Of a DNA stretch of 64,000 nt, positions 27,001 through 39,000 are shown piece by piece; the first letter of the stretch is position 1; every line of letters begins with the position of its first letter. Where the stretch lies: the NCBI GenBank assembly GCA_964501335.1, contig CAZCTC010000034.1:13900-77899 (forward strand). The letters run 5' to 3'. Under the pieces are notes generated by a model, which was not told where the DNA came from, did no database searches, and worked only from the letters and a program-made list of their open reading frames with translations. This DNA comes from CAZCTC01 sp964501335. GTDB lineage: Bacteria; Chloroflexota; Anaerolineae; B4-G1; SLSP01. The position numbers and the translations under genes are program-made.

Positions 27001-30000
27001 TCCACCTGCCGCAACCTGAGTCAACACGGAGGTTTTGGTGACGACGAGTCCGTGGTTGGAGTAGACCGTTACCGTGTTTTGATCGGTATCGGTGATGTTG
27101 GTGAAGTCTGTGATCGAGACTGTGTTATAGATTTGGGTTCCGCTGTAGACCGGGGCATCGACCCGGACGATCATGGTCACGATGTTCGAGGTGATGGGCG
27201 AGACCAGGCCCAGATTCCAGTTGACCACGCCGGTGCTCCCGACCGGAGGTGCGTTATTGGGGGTGGGGATGGCCGACCAGAAGGTCGTGCCGGCGGGTGT
27301 GGTATCGGAGATGGTTAACTCGTCGGCCAGGCCGTCGCCGGTTACCCCCCACTGGAGGGTGTAGGTCAGAAGCTCGCCGGCGGTGACCGGATTCAGGGCG
27401 GCCGTTTTGGTGATGGCCACGACATGAGTGTCAGGGACGACGATGACCGTGACCGAATCGGTATCGGTGAGGTTGGTATTGTCGTGGATGATGACACTGT
27501 TGAGAAGTGTGGTGTCGGTCAGAATCGGCGAATCGATCCGGACGACCATGGTGACGGAGTTCGAGGTAACCGGATCGATCGTGCCCAAATACCAGTTGAC
27601 CGTTCCTGCGCTGCCGACGGTGGGGGCCATGGCTGGAACCGGGATGGCGGACCAGAAGGTGGTGCTGGTCGGGGTGGTATCAGAGATGACCAGATTGTCG
27701 GCCGGTTCGTTGCCGGTGACATCCCAGGTCAGAGTGTAAGTGAGGAAATCTCCGGCCGCCACTTTGGTTACGGCGATGGTTTTGGTGATGGCGATGGCGT
27801 GGCTGGAGAGGACCGGGGTGGTGATCCGATCGGTATCGGTCAGGTGCGTGCTGTCGGTGATGCCGGCGCCATTGACGATCAGCGTGCCGGAGTAGAGCGG
27901 CGTATTGACCAGGATTACCAGCGTGACTACACCCGAGGCTGTGGGCGAGATCGTGCCAAAGGTCCATTCCACAATGTTGCCGTTGAGAGTGCAGGTGAGA
28001 CCGCCGGCACAGGAGAGGTAGGTGGCGTAGGTGGGGATGGTGTCGGAGATGGTCACATTATCGGCGGGTTCGTTGCCGGTGATATCCCAGGCCAGGGTGT
28101 AGGTGAGCGGATCGCCGGCATTGACCTGAGTCAGGGCGGCGGTCTTGGTGATGGCCAGGGCATGGCTGGAGAAGACCGGCAGGGTGATTTCGTCGGTATC
28201 GGTGAGGCCGGAGCTGTCGGTGATGAGGACGCCGTTGGTGATGGGGGTGCCGTTGTAGAGCGGCGTGGCGACCTGGACGACCAGGGTAACGACGCCGGAA
28301 GCGGTGGGCGAAAGGGTGCCCATCGTCCATTCGACGAGGCTGCCGGTGAGGGTGCAGGTGAGACCGCCGGCACAGGAGACGTAGGTAGTGTTGGCGGGAA
28401 GGGTGTCGGAGAGGGTTACATTGGCGGCGGGTTCGTTGCCGGTGACGCCCCAGACCAGGGTATAGGTGAGCAAGCCGCCTGCGGCGACTTGGGTCAGGGC
28501 GGTGGTCTTGGTGACTGCGATGTTGTGGCTGGAGAAGACCGGCGTGGTGATTTCATCGGTGTCGGTGAGGCCGGAGCTGTCGGTGATGAGGACGCCGTTG
28601 GTGATCGTGGTGCCGTTGTAGAGTGGCGAGGCGATCTGGACGACCAGGGTGACGATGCCGGAATCGGTCGGTGTGACGGTGCCCAGGGTCCAGAGAACCG
28701 TGCCGGCCGTGTTGCCGCAGCCGGTGCCGCCGGCGCAGGTGATGAAGGAGGTATTGGCGGGCAGCGTGTCGGAGAGCGTCACATTGTCGGCCGGTTCATT
28801 GCCGGTGACGGCCCAGGTGAGGGTGTAGGTGAGCAAGCCGCCGGCCGCGACTTCCGTCAGTGCCGTGGTTTTGTTGACGGCGATGGCGTGGTAGGCGACG
28901 ACCGGCAGGGTGACCGAGTCGGTGTCGGTGAGGCCGGAGCTGTCGGTGATGAGGACGCCGTTGACGATCTGGGTGCCGGAGTAGAGGATCGAAGCAGCTT
29001 GAACGGCCAGGGTGACGGCACCGGAAGCCGTGGGCGAGACGGTGCCGAGGGTCCAGTAGACGGTGCCGCCGGTGAGGGTGCAGGTGATGCCGCCGCCGCA
29101 GCCGACATAGGTGGTGCTGAGCGGGACGGTATCGGAGAGGGTCACATTGTCGGCCGGTTCATTGCCGGTAACGCCCCAGGTGAGAGTGTAGATGATCGTA
29201 TCGCCCGGGTTGACCTGGGTCAGATCGGTGGTCTTGGTGATGGCGAGGGCATGGCTGGCGAAGACCGGCAGGGTGAGCTGATCGGTGTCGGTAAGGCCGG
29301 AGCTGTCGGTGATGAGGACGCCGTTGGTGATGATGGTGCCGTTGTAAAGGATCGCGGCGGGTCGGACGACCAGGGTGACGACGTTGGAAGCGGTGGGGGA
29401 AACGGTGCCCAGGGTCCAGAGGACGAGTCCGCCACTTTCGGAGCAACCGGTGCCGCCGGCACAGGAGACGTAGGTGGTATTGGCCGGGATGGTGTCGGAG
29501 ATGGTCACATTATCGGCCGGTTCATTGCCGGTGACGTCCCAGGCCAGGGTGTAGGTGAGGAGTTCACCGGGGGCCACCTGGGTCAGGGCGGTGGTCTTGG
29601 TGATGGCCAGGGCATGGCTGGAGAAGACCGGCAGGGTGATTTCATCGGTGTCGGTAAGGCCGGAGCTGTCGGTGATGAGGACGCCGTTGGTGATGGGGGT
29701 GCCGTTGTAGAGCGGCGTGGCGACCTGGACGACCAGGGTAACGACGCCGGAAGCGGTGGGCGAAAGGGTGCCCATCGTCCATTCGACGAGGCTGCCGGTG
29801 AGGGTGCAGGTGAGACCGCCGGCACAGGAGACGTAGGTAGTGTTGGCGGGAAGGGTGTCGGAGAGGGTTACATTGGCGGCGGGTTCGTTGCCGGTGACGC
29901 CCCAGACCAGGGTATAGGTGAGCAAGCCGCCTGCGGCGACTTGGGTCAGGGCGGTGGTCTTGGTGACTGCGATGTTGTGGCTGGAGAAGACCGGCGTGGT

Positions 30001-33000
30001 GATTTCATCGGTGTCGGTGAGGCCGGAGCTGTCGGTGATGAGGACGCCGTTGGTGATCGTGGTGCCGTTGTAGAGTGGCGAGGCGATCTGGACGACCAGG
30101 GTGACGATGCCGGAATCGGTCGGTGTGACGGTGCCCAGGGTCCAGAGAACCGTGCCGGCCGTGTTGCCGCAGCCGGTGCCGCCGGCGCAGGTGATGAAGG
30201 AGGTATTGGCAGGGAGGGTGTCGGAGAGCGTCACATTGGCGGCCGGTTCATTGCCGGAGACGGTCCAGGCCAGGGTGTAGGTGAGCAATCCGCCCGCTGC
30301 GACCTGGGTCAGGGCGGCGGTCTTGGTGATGTCGAGGTAATGGTTGGAGATGACCGGTGTGGTGACCGTGCTGGTGCCGGTGACGCCCTGGGTTGAGGTG
30401 AGCCAGCCGGTATTGACGATTTGCGTACCGGAGTAGAGCGGGGTGGCGACCTGGACGACCAGGGTGACGACCGTCGAAGCGCCAGGAGCCAGTGTGCCCA
30501 GAGTCCAGGTAACAATGTTGCCGGCATTGGTGCAGCCGCCCGGTTCGCAGGATACATAGGTTGTGCTGAGCGGGACGGTGTCGGTGACGACGATCCCTGT
30601 GGCATTGACCGGACCGGTGTTGGTGACGGCGATGTTGTAGGTAAGCTGATCGCCTGCGGTGATGGGGGAGGTAGCGGCCGTCTTAACCATGCTGAAGATC
30701 GGCCAACCGGTGGTCAGGGTGGTGGTATCCGTGATGGGACCGTAGGTGCGGTCGCCCGGAGTTGCGCCGGGGAGGCTGGACCAGGTGGTCTGAGCCTGAT
30801 TGGTGAGCGCGACGCCGGCGCCGATGTTGTTATCGATCAGGACGAAGTATTGGATGAAGAGTCCGGCGCCCGGGTCGAGGGTGAAGGTGGGGACGAAGGT
30901 GATTGTGAGTTGACCGTTGCCGGCGTTGAAGGCCCAGGCATAATCGGTGCCTGCTACCGGGGTGCCGTTGCGGGTGATTTGAATCAGTGTGGGTCCGGCG
31001 GCGCGCATCCCTGACGGGATGGTATCGGTAACGATGATGTCGTAGGCCGGGCTGCTGGTGATGGCCGCACTGTTGGTCAGATTGAGGCTGTAAGTGACGG
31101 CGGTACCGGCGCCTACGGTGGTACTGGCTGGCGGGGTGCTGTTTTTCACCAGCACCAGGGATGGTTCGGTGACAGTGAAGATGGCCGGCGGGGTAATGGT
31201 TGCCCCGGTGGCATGGGTGAGGACGGCGATATTGGTAATTACCTGACCGGCTGTGCTGCCGAGTCCGCTGGAGAGGATGCCGGTGACGGTGATGACCCGT
31301 TCTTCTCCGGCGGGAATCAGGGCGTAGGTTACCGTGAATGCATTGCCGTTTGTGGCGGTGATGCCGTCCGGTCCGTCGGTGAGGGATTCCAGGACCAGGT
31401 ACGGAGGGAGAAGATCGGTCACGGTGACCTGGCTGAGAGCGGCGGTAATGATGGGGGAGGGCAGCCGGACGACGTAGGTGATGCGCGAGCCGAGGGTGGC
31501 CGTGGCCGGGACGACCGTCTTGGTCAGGCTGGGAAGAACGGTCAGATGGAAAACGTAATCGGTGCCGTCGGTGTAGACCCGTTCGGTCGGCGTGAAGGGG
31601 CCAGGGCCCGTGCCCGGTTGAGAATCGTAGTAGGGTAGGGCGGCGGTGTTGGTGATACGGGAGCCGGCGATGATGGTGTTGGCGACCTGTGCGACCATGG
31701 TGATGACGAACGTGCCGGGCGCTCCGCCGTTCCAATCGGTGCCCCAGAGCGGAGTGACGACCCAGGAGATGGGGCCGGTAGCGCTCACGGCCGGGGCGGA
31801 GGTGAAGGCGATGGTGGGCGGTGCGCTGCTGCCGATGGTCGAGGTGACGTAGGTCATGCCGGCGGGCAGGGTGTCGCTGATCACCATATCATAGGCGGGG
31901 CCATGACCGCTATTGGTGACGGTGAGGGTGTAGGTGATGAGCTGGCCGGCGCCGATGACGGTGCCGGAAAGCGGCACGCTGTCCTTATCGATGGTCAGAT
32001 TCGGTTGGATGACGGCATTGGTGACGGTGGATGTGGCGACGATGGTGCCGCGGTCCGTCAGCGTGCCGGTATTGGAAATCGTGTGCAGCGTCGTGCCGGT
32101 GAAGACCGGGGTGAGATCGTCGATGCGCAACCCGACAGCCTGAGCGACGAAGGAGAGGGTGATGACCGTGGGTGCGGTGATGAGACTGGTGATCGGATTG
32201 CCGAAGGACCAGGTGATGACCTGGGAGCCACCGGCTACACTGACGGTCCGTCCGGTAACCGAGACGGGGACGACGCCGGGGGTCCAGGCGAGCGTTTCAC
32301 TGTTGGTGATGTACCAGATACCCATGGGGAGGTAATCACCGAGGTAAGAGGTTCCACCCATTCCGATCAGGCCGGCGGGGATGGTGTAGACGAGGTTGTA
32401 GGTGACCTGATCGCCGACGCGCAGGGTGATGGGGGTGGTAGATTTGACCATGGTGAGGTTGGTGGTGGCGGTGACGGCGCTGGCAGTTTCAGTATAGGGG
32501 CGAACGCCGGGGATGGTTTCGGTGAGAGAGGTGTAGAGCAGGTCCACCGTGTTGGTCAACAGCGAGGCGGCGAGCGCTTCCGAGACGCGCGCCGTGTAGG
32601 TCAGCATGACGCTGTTGCCGGGGGCCACATTACTCAACGTGTTGAGGGTCCAGGTGAGGATGCCGGGGCCGACGACCGGGTTGCTGCGGGCATCGCCGCC
32701 GAAGAGGGCGGTGATTGAGATGCCGGAAGGCACCGCGTCGGTGATGTGGAGGCTGTAAGCCGGGCTGGTGCCGGTGTTGGTGAGGCGGATGGTGTAGGTG
32801 AGCCAGGCGAGGCCGTCCACGCCGGCCGGGTTGCTGCTCGAGCCGGCGAGCGTTTTGATGAGCTGGATATCGGGTTCGCCGACGACCGTGCTGACCGTGT
32901 TGCTGGTCGTGACGGGCGTCGTCGTGCTGGTCATCGAGGCGATGTTGGTGATCACATCACCGGAATTGGCATCGCCGGCGGCATTGGGCCAGGTGTGAGA

Positions 33001-36000
33001 GATGCGGGCCGTTACCGTGATGAGCGCCTGTGTGCCGTAAGGGATCGCGTTGAGCGTCGCCGTGATCCTCTGGCCGTTCCAGAGGTAGCCGGCGATTCGG
33101 GAGGGCGTGCTGACGGCCAGATTGGAGGTCGCGGTCCAGTTGACGGCATTCCAGTCATCGGCCGGGGCGTTGATGGTGTCCTGGGCGTTATCGCTCATTG
33201 GGCCGCCGGTGCTCCAGACTTCGGCCCAGAAGGTTTTGGGGTTGCCCAGTTTGGATTTTGCGATGCGATATTCGATGGTGGAGCGGCCGCCGGTCACATT
33301 GTAGGCGACCGCGTCGGCCGGGACGGAGCCGTCCCAGATAGTCCCGTTCCAGTGGTGGATCTGCGAGTCGCCCGGATCGTAAGGCAGGACATCGACAAAG
33401 GTGTAGATCGCATATTCCGGGCGGTGAGGGGCCAGCGCGTTGACATTGCGGGTCCAGGCATCGTAGGTGCCCCCATTGCCATCGTTGGTGGTGTCGATGT
33501 AGATGGCGTATTTGCCCCAGTCGGCGGCGGCGATATCGCCGTTGACCGTGTAGGCGAAGTAGTAGTTGTCGTTGTCCTGGGTGACGTAGAGATCGCCCAG
33601 GTCCATGACGGCGTTGCCGTTGCCGTCGCCGGTGGGGTCACTGGCGAGGGGCAGACCGTAAAGCGGCTCGACAATGCCGTCGATGGCGGGGGTGCCGGAG
33701 AAGGCGACGGTCATGGTTTCGATATAGAGCCGGGGATCGAGCGTGTCGGTGACGACCACATTGTAGAGCGAGACGCTGAGCAGCTGTGAAGGGACAATCA
33801 GGGTATAGGTGACCAGCGTGCCCAGGGTGGCGGTGGGCGGCGGGGCGAAGATGACCGTTTTGCTGAGCGTGCCGGAGCCGGTTTGCAGGGCGGCGCTGTG
33901 CGAGCCGTCGCTGTAGACGCGTTGATCGGCGTCGGTGCCGCTGGAGATCGGAGAAGGCGTGGGGCCGGCGCCGGGCTGACTGTCATAATAAGGAAGGAAG
34001 ACCTGGTTGCTGAAGCGCACATTGGCGGTCAGGCCGGCGGTAACGCGGGCGACCACCTGGATCTTCATCGTGGTCTGGTTGGTGTAGTTGTTGGCCAGCG
34101 GGCTGGTGCCGGAGAGATAGTTGGCAGTCCAGGTGATGGTACCGCCGGTGCCGGGGGTGGGGAAGGTGGTGAGGGCGGTGCCGGCGGGGGCGCTGACCAG
34201 GGTCGAGGTGATGTAGGTCAGTTCGGAGGGCAGGACATCGCTGATGACGATATCGTAGGCCGGCATGGAGGCCTGGTTGGAGATGGTGAGGGTGTAGGTG
34301 ACCAGGTCATTGGCGCCGATGTAGCAGCCGGAGGTCTCCAGGCGAGTGACGAAGACATCGTCGAAGTGGCAGGTGTTGGCTCCACAGGCGTTGGCGTAAA
34401 AGCCGACCCGTCCGGCAGCCAGCGGGGTGGCGTCGGTGTAATCGATGATCTGTTGCCCGTCGATGAAGATGCGAATGCGGCCGCGTTCGTAGCGGGCTTC
34501 CATATGATACCAGCGATCGATTTGTGGGGTAACGACGAAGGTGCCGATGATGGTCGTGCCCGCATTAACTTTTTCCAAAACGATATTGTATGTGCCGGCG
34601 GGGTCGTTTTGGTGGAGGATGGCCCGATAATAATGGGTATTGTCGGTATAGTGGAAGACCAGGCCTCGACTGGAGGCGCTATCGGTCGCGTGAATCATAG
34701 CGCTGTAACTGAAATCGTCGGGGACGGCAGTGTTGTTGACCAATAACGTAGCGCCTGCCGCTGCGACTGATTGTTGAGCATACCCGGGGGTGGCGTTCTG
34801 ATTCCAGGTTCCGGCAGCAGCGGTCCAGCCGGTGGGCGGGGTGGTTGAGGCGCGGTTGAAGGAATCTTCCAGGAGGGTGGCACTGCAACCGAGCGGCGTG
34901 GTGTAGGTTTTGTTGATATGCAGCAGCGGCTGGCCGACGTAAGAGTTGACATTGCTGTTCAGGTTTTGCGTCGGCAGCGTGGAGTTATAAGCACCGCTGT
35001 TCTGGTTGTTCCAGTAAAGCTGAGCCACATTGTTCAGCGTATTGATCGTTTGGGGATCGGTCCAGATTACGGCGCCGGTGAGGTCGATACCGGTGAGCTG
35101 GGCCTGGAAGGTGGCGGTGAAGTAGCCGGGGCCGGCGTTGGTGCTGTTGTTGAAGGGATCGAGCCACCATTCGAGGGCTTCCCGTGCCGGTGAGAAGGTC
35201 TGACTGGTGCCGACGCGGGGGTTGGTGGCAGAGGGTGATCCGGCCACGCCGTTGGGATTGCTGTCGAAGGAGGCGCCGGCGGCCAGGGGATCGGGGGCGA
35301 TGAAGCCCATCGTGCTGGCGGTCTGGAATGTATTGACGACATAGCGGATGCCAGCCGGCAGATCGTCGTACATGAAGGGCCAGGGGATGGTCAGGCCGGC
35401 GGGGACGGTGACGGCGAGGGTGTAGGTCACGATATCGCCGATGCGGAGCGGGGTGGCGGGGTTACCGCTGACCGGCATGACCGCTTTGGTGAAGACGATG
35501 GGCGCTGTCGTGATCGTTTCCGTGTCGCTGATCACCGGGTAAACCCGTTCCTGGCCGGGGTAAGGATTGCCCGGCTGGCTGGTCCAGGTGGCGGAGACGC
35601 GGTTGGTGAGGGAGATGTTGGGCGCGGTGCCGGAGATGCGGGCGGTATAGGTGAGGATCAACGGATTGTTGGTCCCAAACAGCGTTTCACTCATCGGTGT
35701 GACGGTCCAGGTGAGGATGCCGGGGCCCTGGATGGGGTTGCTGCGGGCATCGCCGCCGAAGAGGGCGGTGACGGAGATCCCTGAAGGCAGGGTGTCGGTG
35801 ACCATCACGTCATAGGCCGGGCTGGTGCCGGTATTGGTGATGAGGATGGTGTAGGTGAGCCAGGTCGAGCCATCGAGGTTGGTCACGCCGCCGGTGGAGG
35901 TGTTGACCATTTTGTTGATGACGAGGGTGGGCTGGACGATATCGACGCGGGCGGTATCTGTATAAATGTAGGAGGTGGTATCGTCCACGTAGGTCATCGT

Positions 36001-39000
36001 CAGGCGATTGGTCACACTGACGCCGGACTGGTTGGCGGGGATATCCCGGATGAAGGCGGTGATCACGGCATTGACCAGCACCGTACCGGAGAGATCTCCC
36101 AGGGCCCAGACGATATCACCAGTTTGCAGGAAGGTGGGGCTGAGTGTGGGGGTGTTGGAGATGAAGTGCTGGTTGGTGTTGTCGGTATCGATATCGTATT
36201 CCAGGTGGGAATCGATATAGCCCAGGCCGGTGGGCAGAGAGTCGGTGAAGGTCGTGCCTTCGTAGAGGGCATCGGTGTCGGGGAGCGCGGCGGTGTAGGT
36301 GAAGACGACCAGACTGCCGATGGTGCCGGTTTGTACTTTGGGATATTTGCCGAATTGTTGGAGGAGGGTGGTATGGGCATGGCTGGTTGCCTGGGCGGAA
36401 TCGCAGCCGACAGAACAGAAAGCTGTGGCGGTTACCTGGTTGAGGTTCACGCCGACGGGAAGCATCGTCGCGTAGACGGTGGCGGTCCAGACCTGGTTGA
36501 CGGTGAGCGGGAGCGTGACGAGCCAGGTGATCTGGTTGCCGGCGATGACCGGAACGGCGCCGTCTGAGCCGACGGTAGCCGTGAGACTTCCGTAGTTGGT
36601 ACCGGCGACATCGGTGATGAGGATGCTGCCGGTCGGGCCGGTGCCGATATTGGTCATCACGATGGTCCAGGTGACGGGATTACCGACGTCGGCCGTCTGG
36701 TTGTGGGGCGATTTGAAGAGGGAGATGACGGGTTGCTGGACATTCAGGTTGATAGCGGTATTGGTGTAGAAGGGGCCAGCGCTGATACAGACGGGATGGT
36801 TTTCGTATTGCAGAGTGCCGCTCAACGGGAGCCCGTTGGCGGTGGGACAGGCGGCGCCGGCGGCGCCGCTGTTGCGGAGACGCACGACCAGATTGAGTTC
36901 ATAGGGATTGGTGAGATCGGGCCGGCCGGGGATGGTATCCCAATAGAAGCGTGGCTGGCTGGGGTTGGTGAAGATCGTGGTGGGGGCAAGGTCGGCGCTG
37001 ACGATGGAGTCATAGACATATCCCAGGGGGACCGTAAGCGTGAAGGTGGTGGAATAGGCATCCACTCCGTAGTTGCGGATCGTCATGGGAATATCGCCGC
37101 TGCAGATATTGATGGGCGTGGGGTCAAGGATGAGTTGCAGGTCGGGCTGGCTGCCGAGGTCGGCAGTGTCGATGGGGGTGAGCGAGCTGGCGCAGCCGTT
37201 GTCGCAGCCGAACTTAAGCTGGGTGAGGTTCTGGGTTTGCGGCGAGCAGGAGGTGTCGCTCATGCCGACGGTGCCGGTGATGTAGAAGACTTCGGGGAAA
37301 CCGGGGAGCATATCGCCGATGGCCCAGGTGATGGTGCGGGAGGCCGGCAGGATGGTGGGGGTGAAGTTGGTGCTGGCCGTGACGAACTCGAAATTATAGG
37401 GCCAGGTGTCGGAGAGGACCACATTGTGGGCCACGTAAGAGCGATCGGTGAGGCGGTTCAGGACCGTAATGCGCCAGACGATCGTATCGCCGGGTTCGGC
37501 ATAGACCCGTTTGCCGAAAGAGCCGCCGGCGACAGCGCCTTCTTTAAGGATCGTCATGTCGGGCTGGAGCGTACGGAGCGTGACGGCATCTTCGGTGTAG
37601 CCGAGCGGGTGACCGCAGGGACCGAGGGCGGTGGCACTGGCGTAAGATTGGGGGGTGGCCGGCGGCGTACAGTCGGTGCGGACCGGGACCTGGATGCGGA
37701 TGACGTAGAGCGGCGGGAGTTCCTGGAACCAGGTGATGACCTGGGCGGGGGCATCGGCGACGCGCCAGATCAACAGGAGATCGGGACCGACGTAGGTCTG
37801 GACCGGAGTGAAGGCCGTGGTCTGGACGACGAGCTGCTGATTTTCGTCGTAGATCGACATGGTGAAGGGGGCGCCGGCGACCGGAAGCAGGCCGCGCAGC
37901 GTCTCCGTGATGGTCAATTCGTAGAGGGAGACATCGGCGGAGGCGTTTTTGGTGGTGAAGACAACCTCACCGATATCGCACATGGGCAGATCGGCCGTTT
38001 CGCCGTTGTTGGTCAGCAGGTAGGGATCGGGCGTGTCGAAATCGACGCGGGCCTGGGGATTGGTACAGCTTTCGCCGAAGCAATCCTGGCGGGCTTCGAG
38101 GTTGACATAGAGGGGCGCGCAGACAAGAACCTCTGCGGTGACCGTCACCACGCGCATTTCCCCGGGTTGCAGATCGGTGATTGTGAAGACTGCGGAGGTG
38201 GGGGTGGTGATGGGGAGGGTACCGCTCAGGCTCACGCCGGCGCTGGCCTGGTAGCCGGTGACGGCCAGACCGGTGAGGTAGTTTGTGACGACGACGCTGG
38301 CCGCAGGGGCATTGCCGTTATTAGTGACGAAGAATTTCCAGAGGACCGTTTTCTGGCGGACCGTGTAGCGGATGGGGGTGGCGAAGAGGATCAGGCCGGC
38401 GCTGCGATAGGCGTGGGCGAGGGTATTGTTGGCGTTGTGGGTCAAACCGCAGAGGCTCTGATAGGTTATGCCGCTGTGCCAGTCAGCGCCGCCGGTACAG
38501 CCCAGATCGATCAGGAACTGGATCGTGCCGTTGCCTTCCTGGTTGAAGGCGGTATCGAAAGTAAAGGTGATGATCCCGCGGCCGCCGCCGATGTCGTCGT
38601 CGATATCGATGGCAATGCCGCTGATGTCCGGCAAAGAGCCGCCGGTGACAAAGTCGCGGGCGGAGCGGATTTCTTCAGATGAGGCCGTAAAGGTGACCAC
38701 TTCGTGGTCGGTATAGCGGCCGGGGGTGTTGTCGTTGAGGGTGAGGGTGACCGTATTGGTACCGCAGCGATCGAGGACGGCGGGGGCGAGGTTGACAGAG
38801 AGATCACCTCGGCCGATGTGGAGGTTCAAGGCCTGATTGAAGGCGAGGTTGGCGGCGCAGGCCTGTTGATCGCTGATGCCGGGCATGTAGAGCTGGGCCC
38901 AATCATAGAAATAGAGATCTACCGCGCCGCTCAAGATCCCTTCAGGAATGTGGGCGGTGTAGGTGAAGATGAGCGTGACATTTTGCGTGGGCACGGCGGG

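Larger units (their letters stand above)
25610..30350 (-). repeat. Thirteen tandem ~363-bp (121-residue) units in the giant protein
   Basis: Each unit begins with a motif like ALAITKTTALTQVAPG and contains GNEPADNVTISDT and a TDSSGLTDTD-like stretch. Units 4 apart share a long identical segment (see the 1452-bp offset duplication). Confidence 0.85.

Noticed and set aside
27424..30396. 990-residue open frame on the plus strand within the giant gene
   Set aside because: It is antisense to the tandem repeat array; the 363-bp period keeps any stop-free antisense frame open. Composition (Gly/Asp/Arg repeats) is that of a shadow frame and there is no plausible start site.
24100..30400. CRISPR-like periodicity
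   Set aside because: The repeats are coding units of 363 bp in a single frame; there are no short repeats with unique spacers anywhere in the window.
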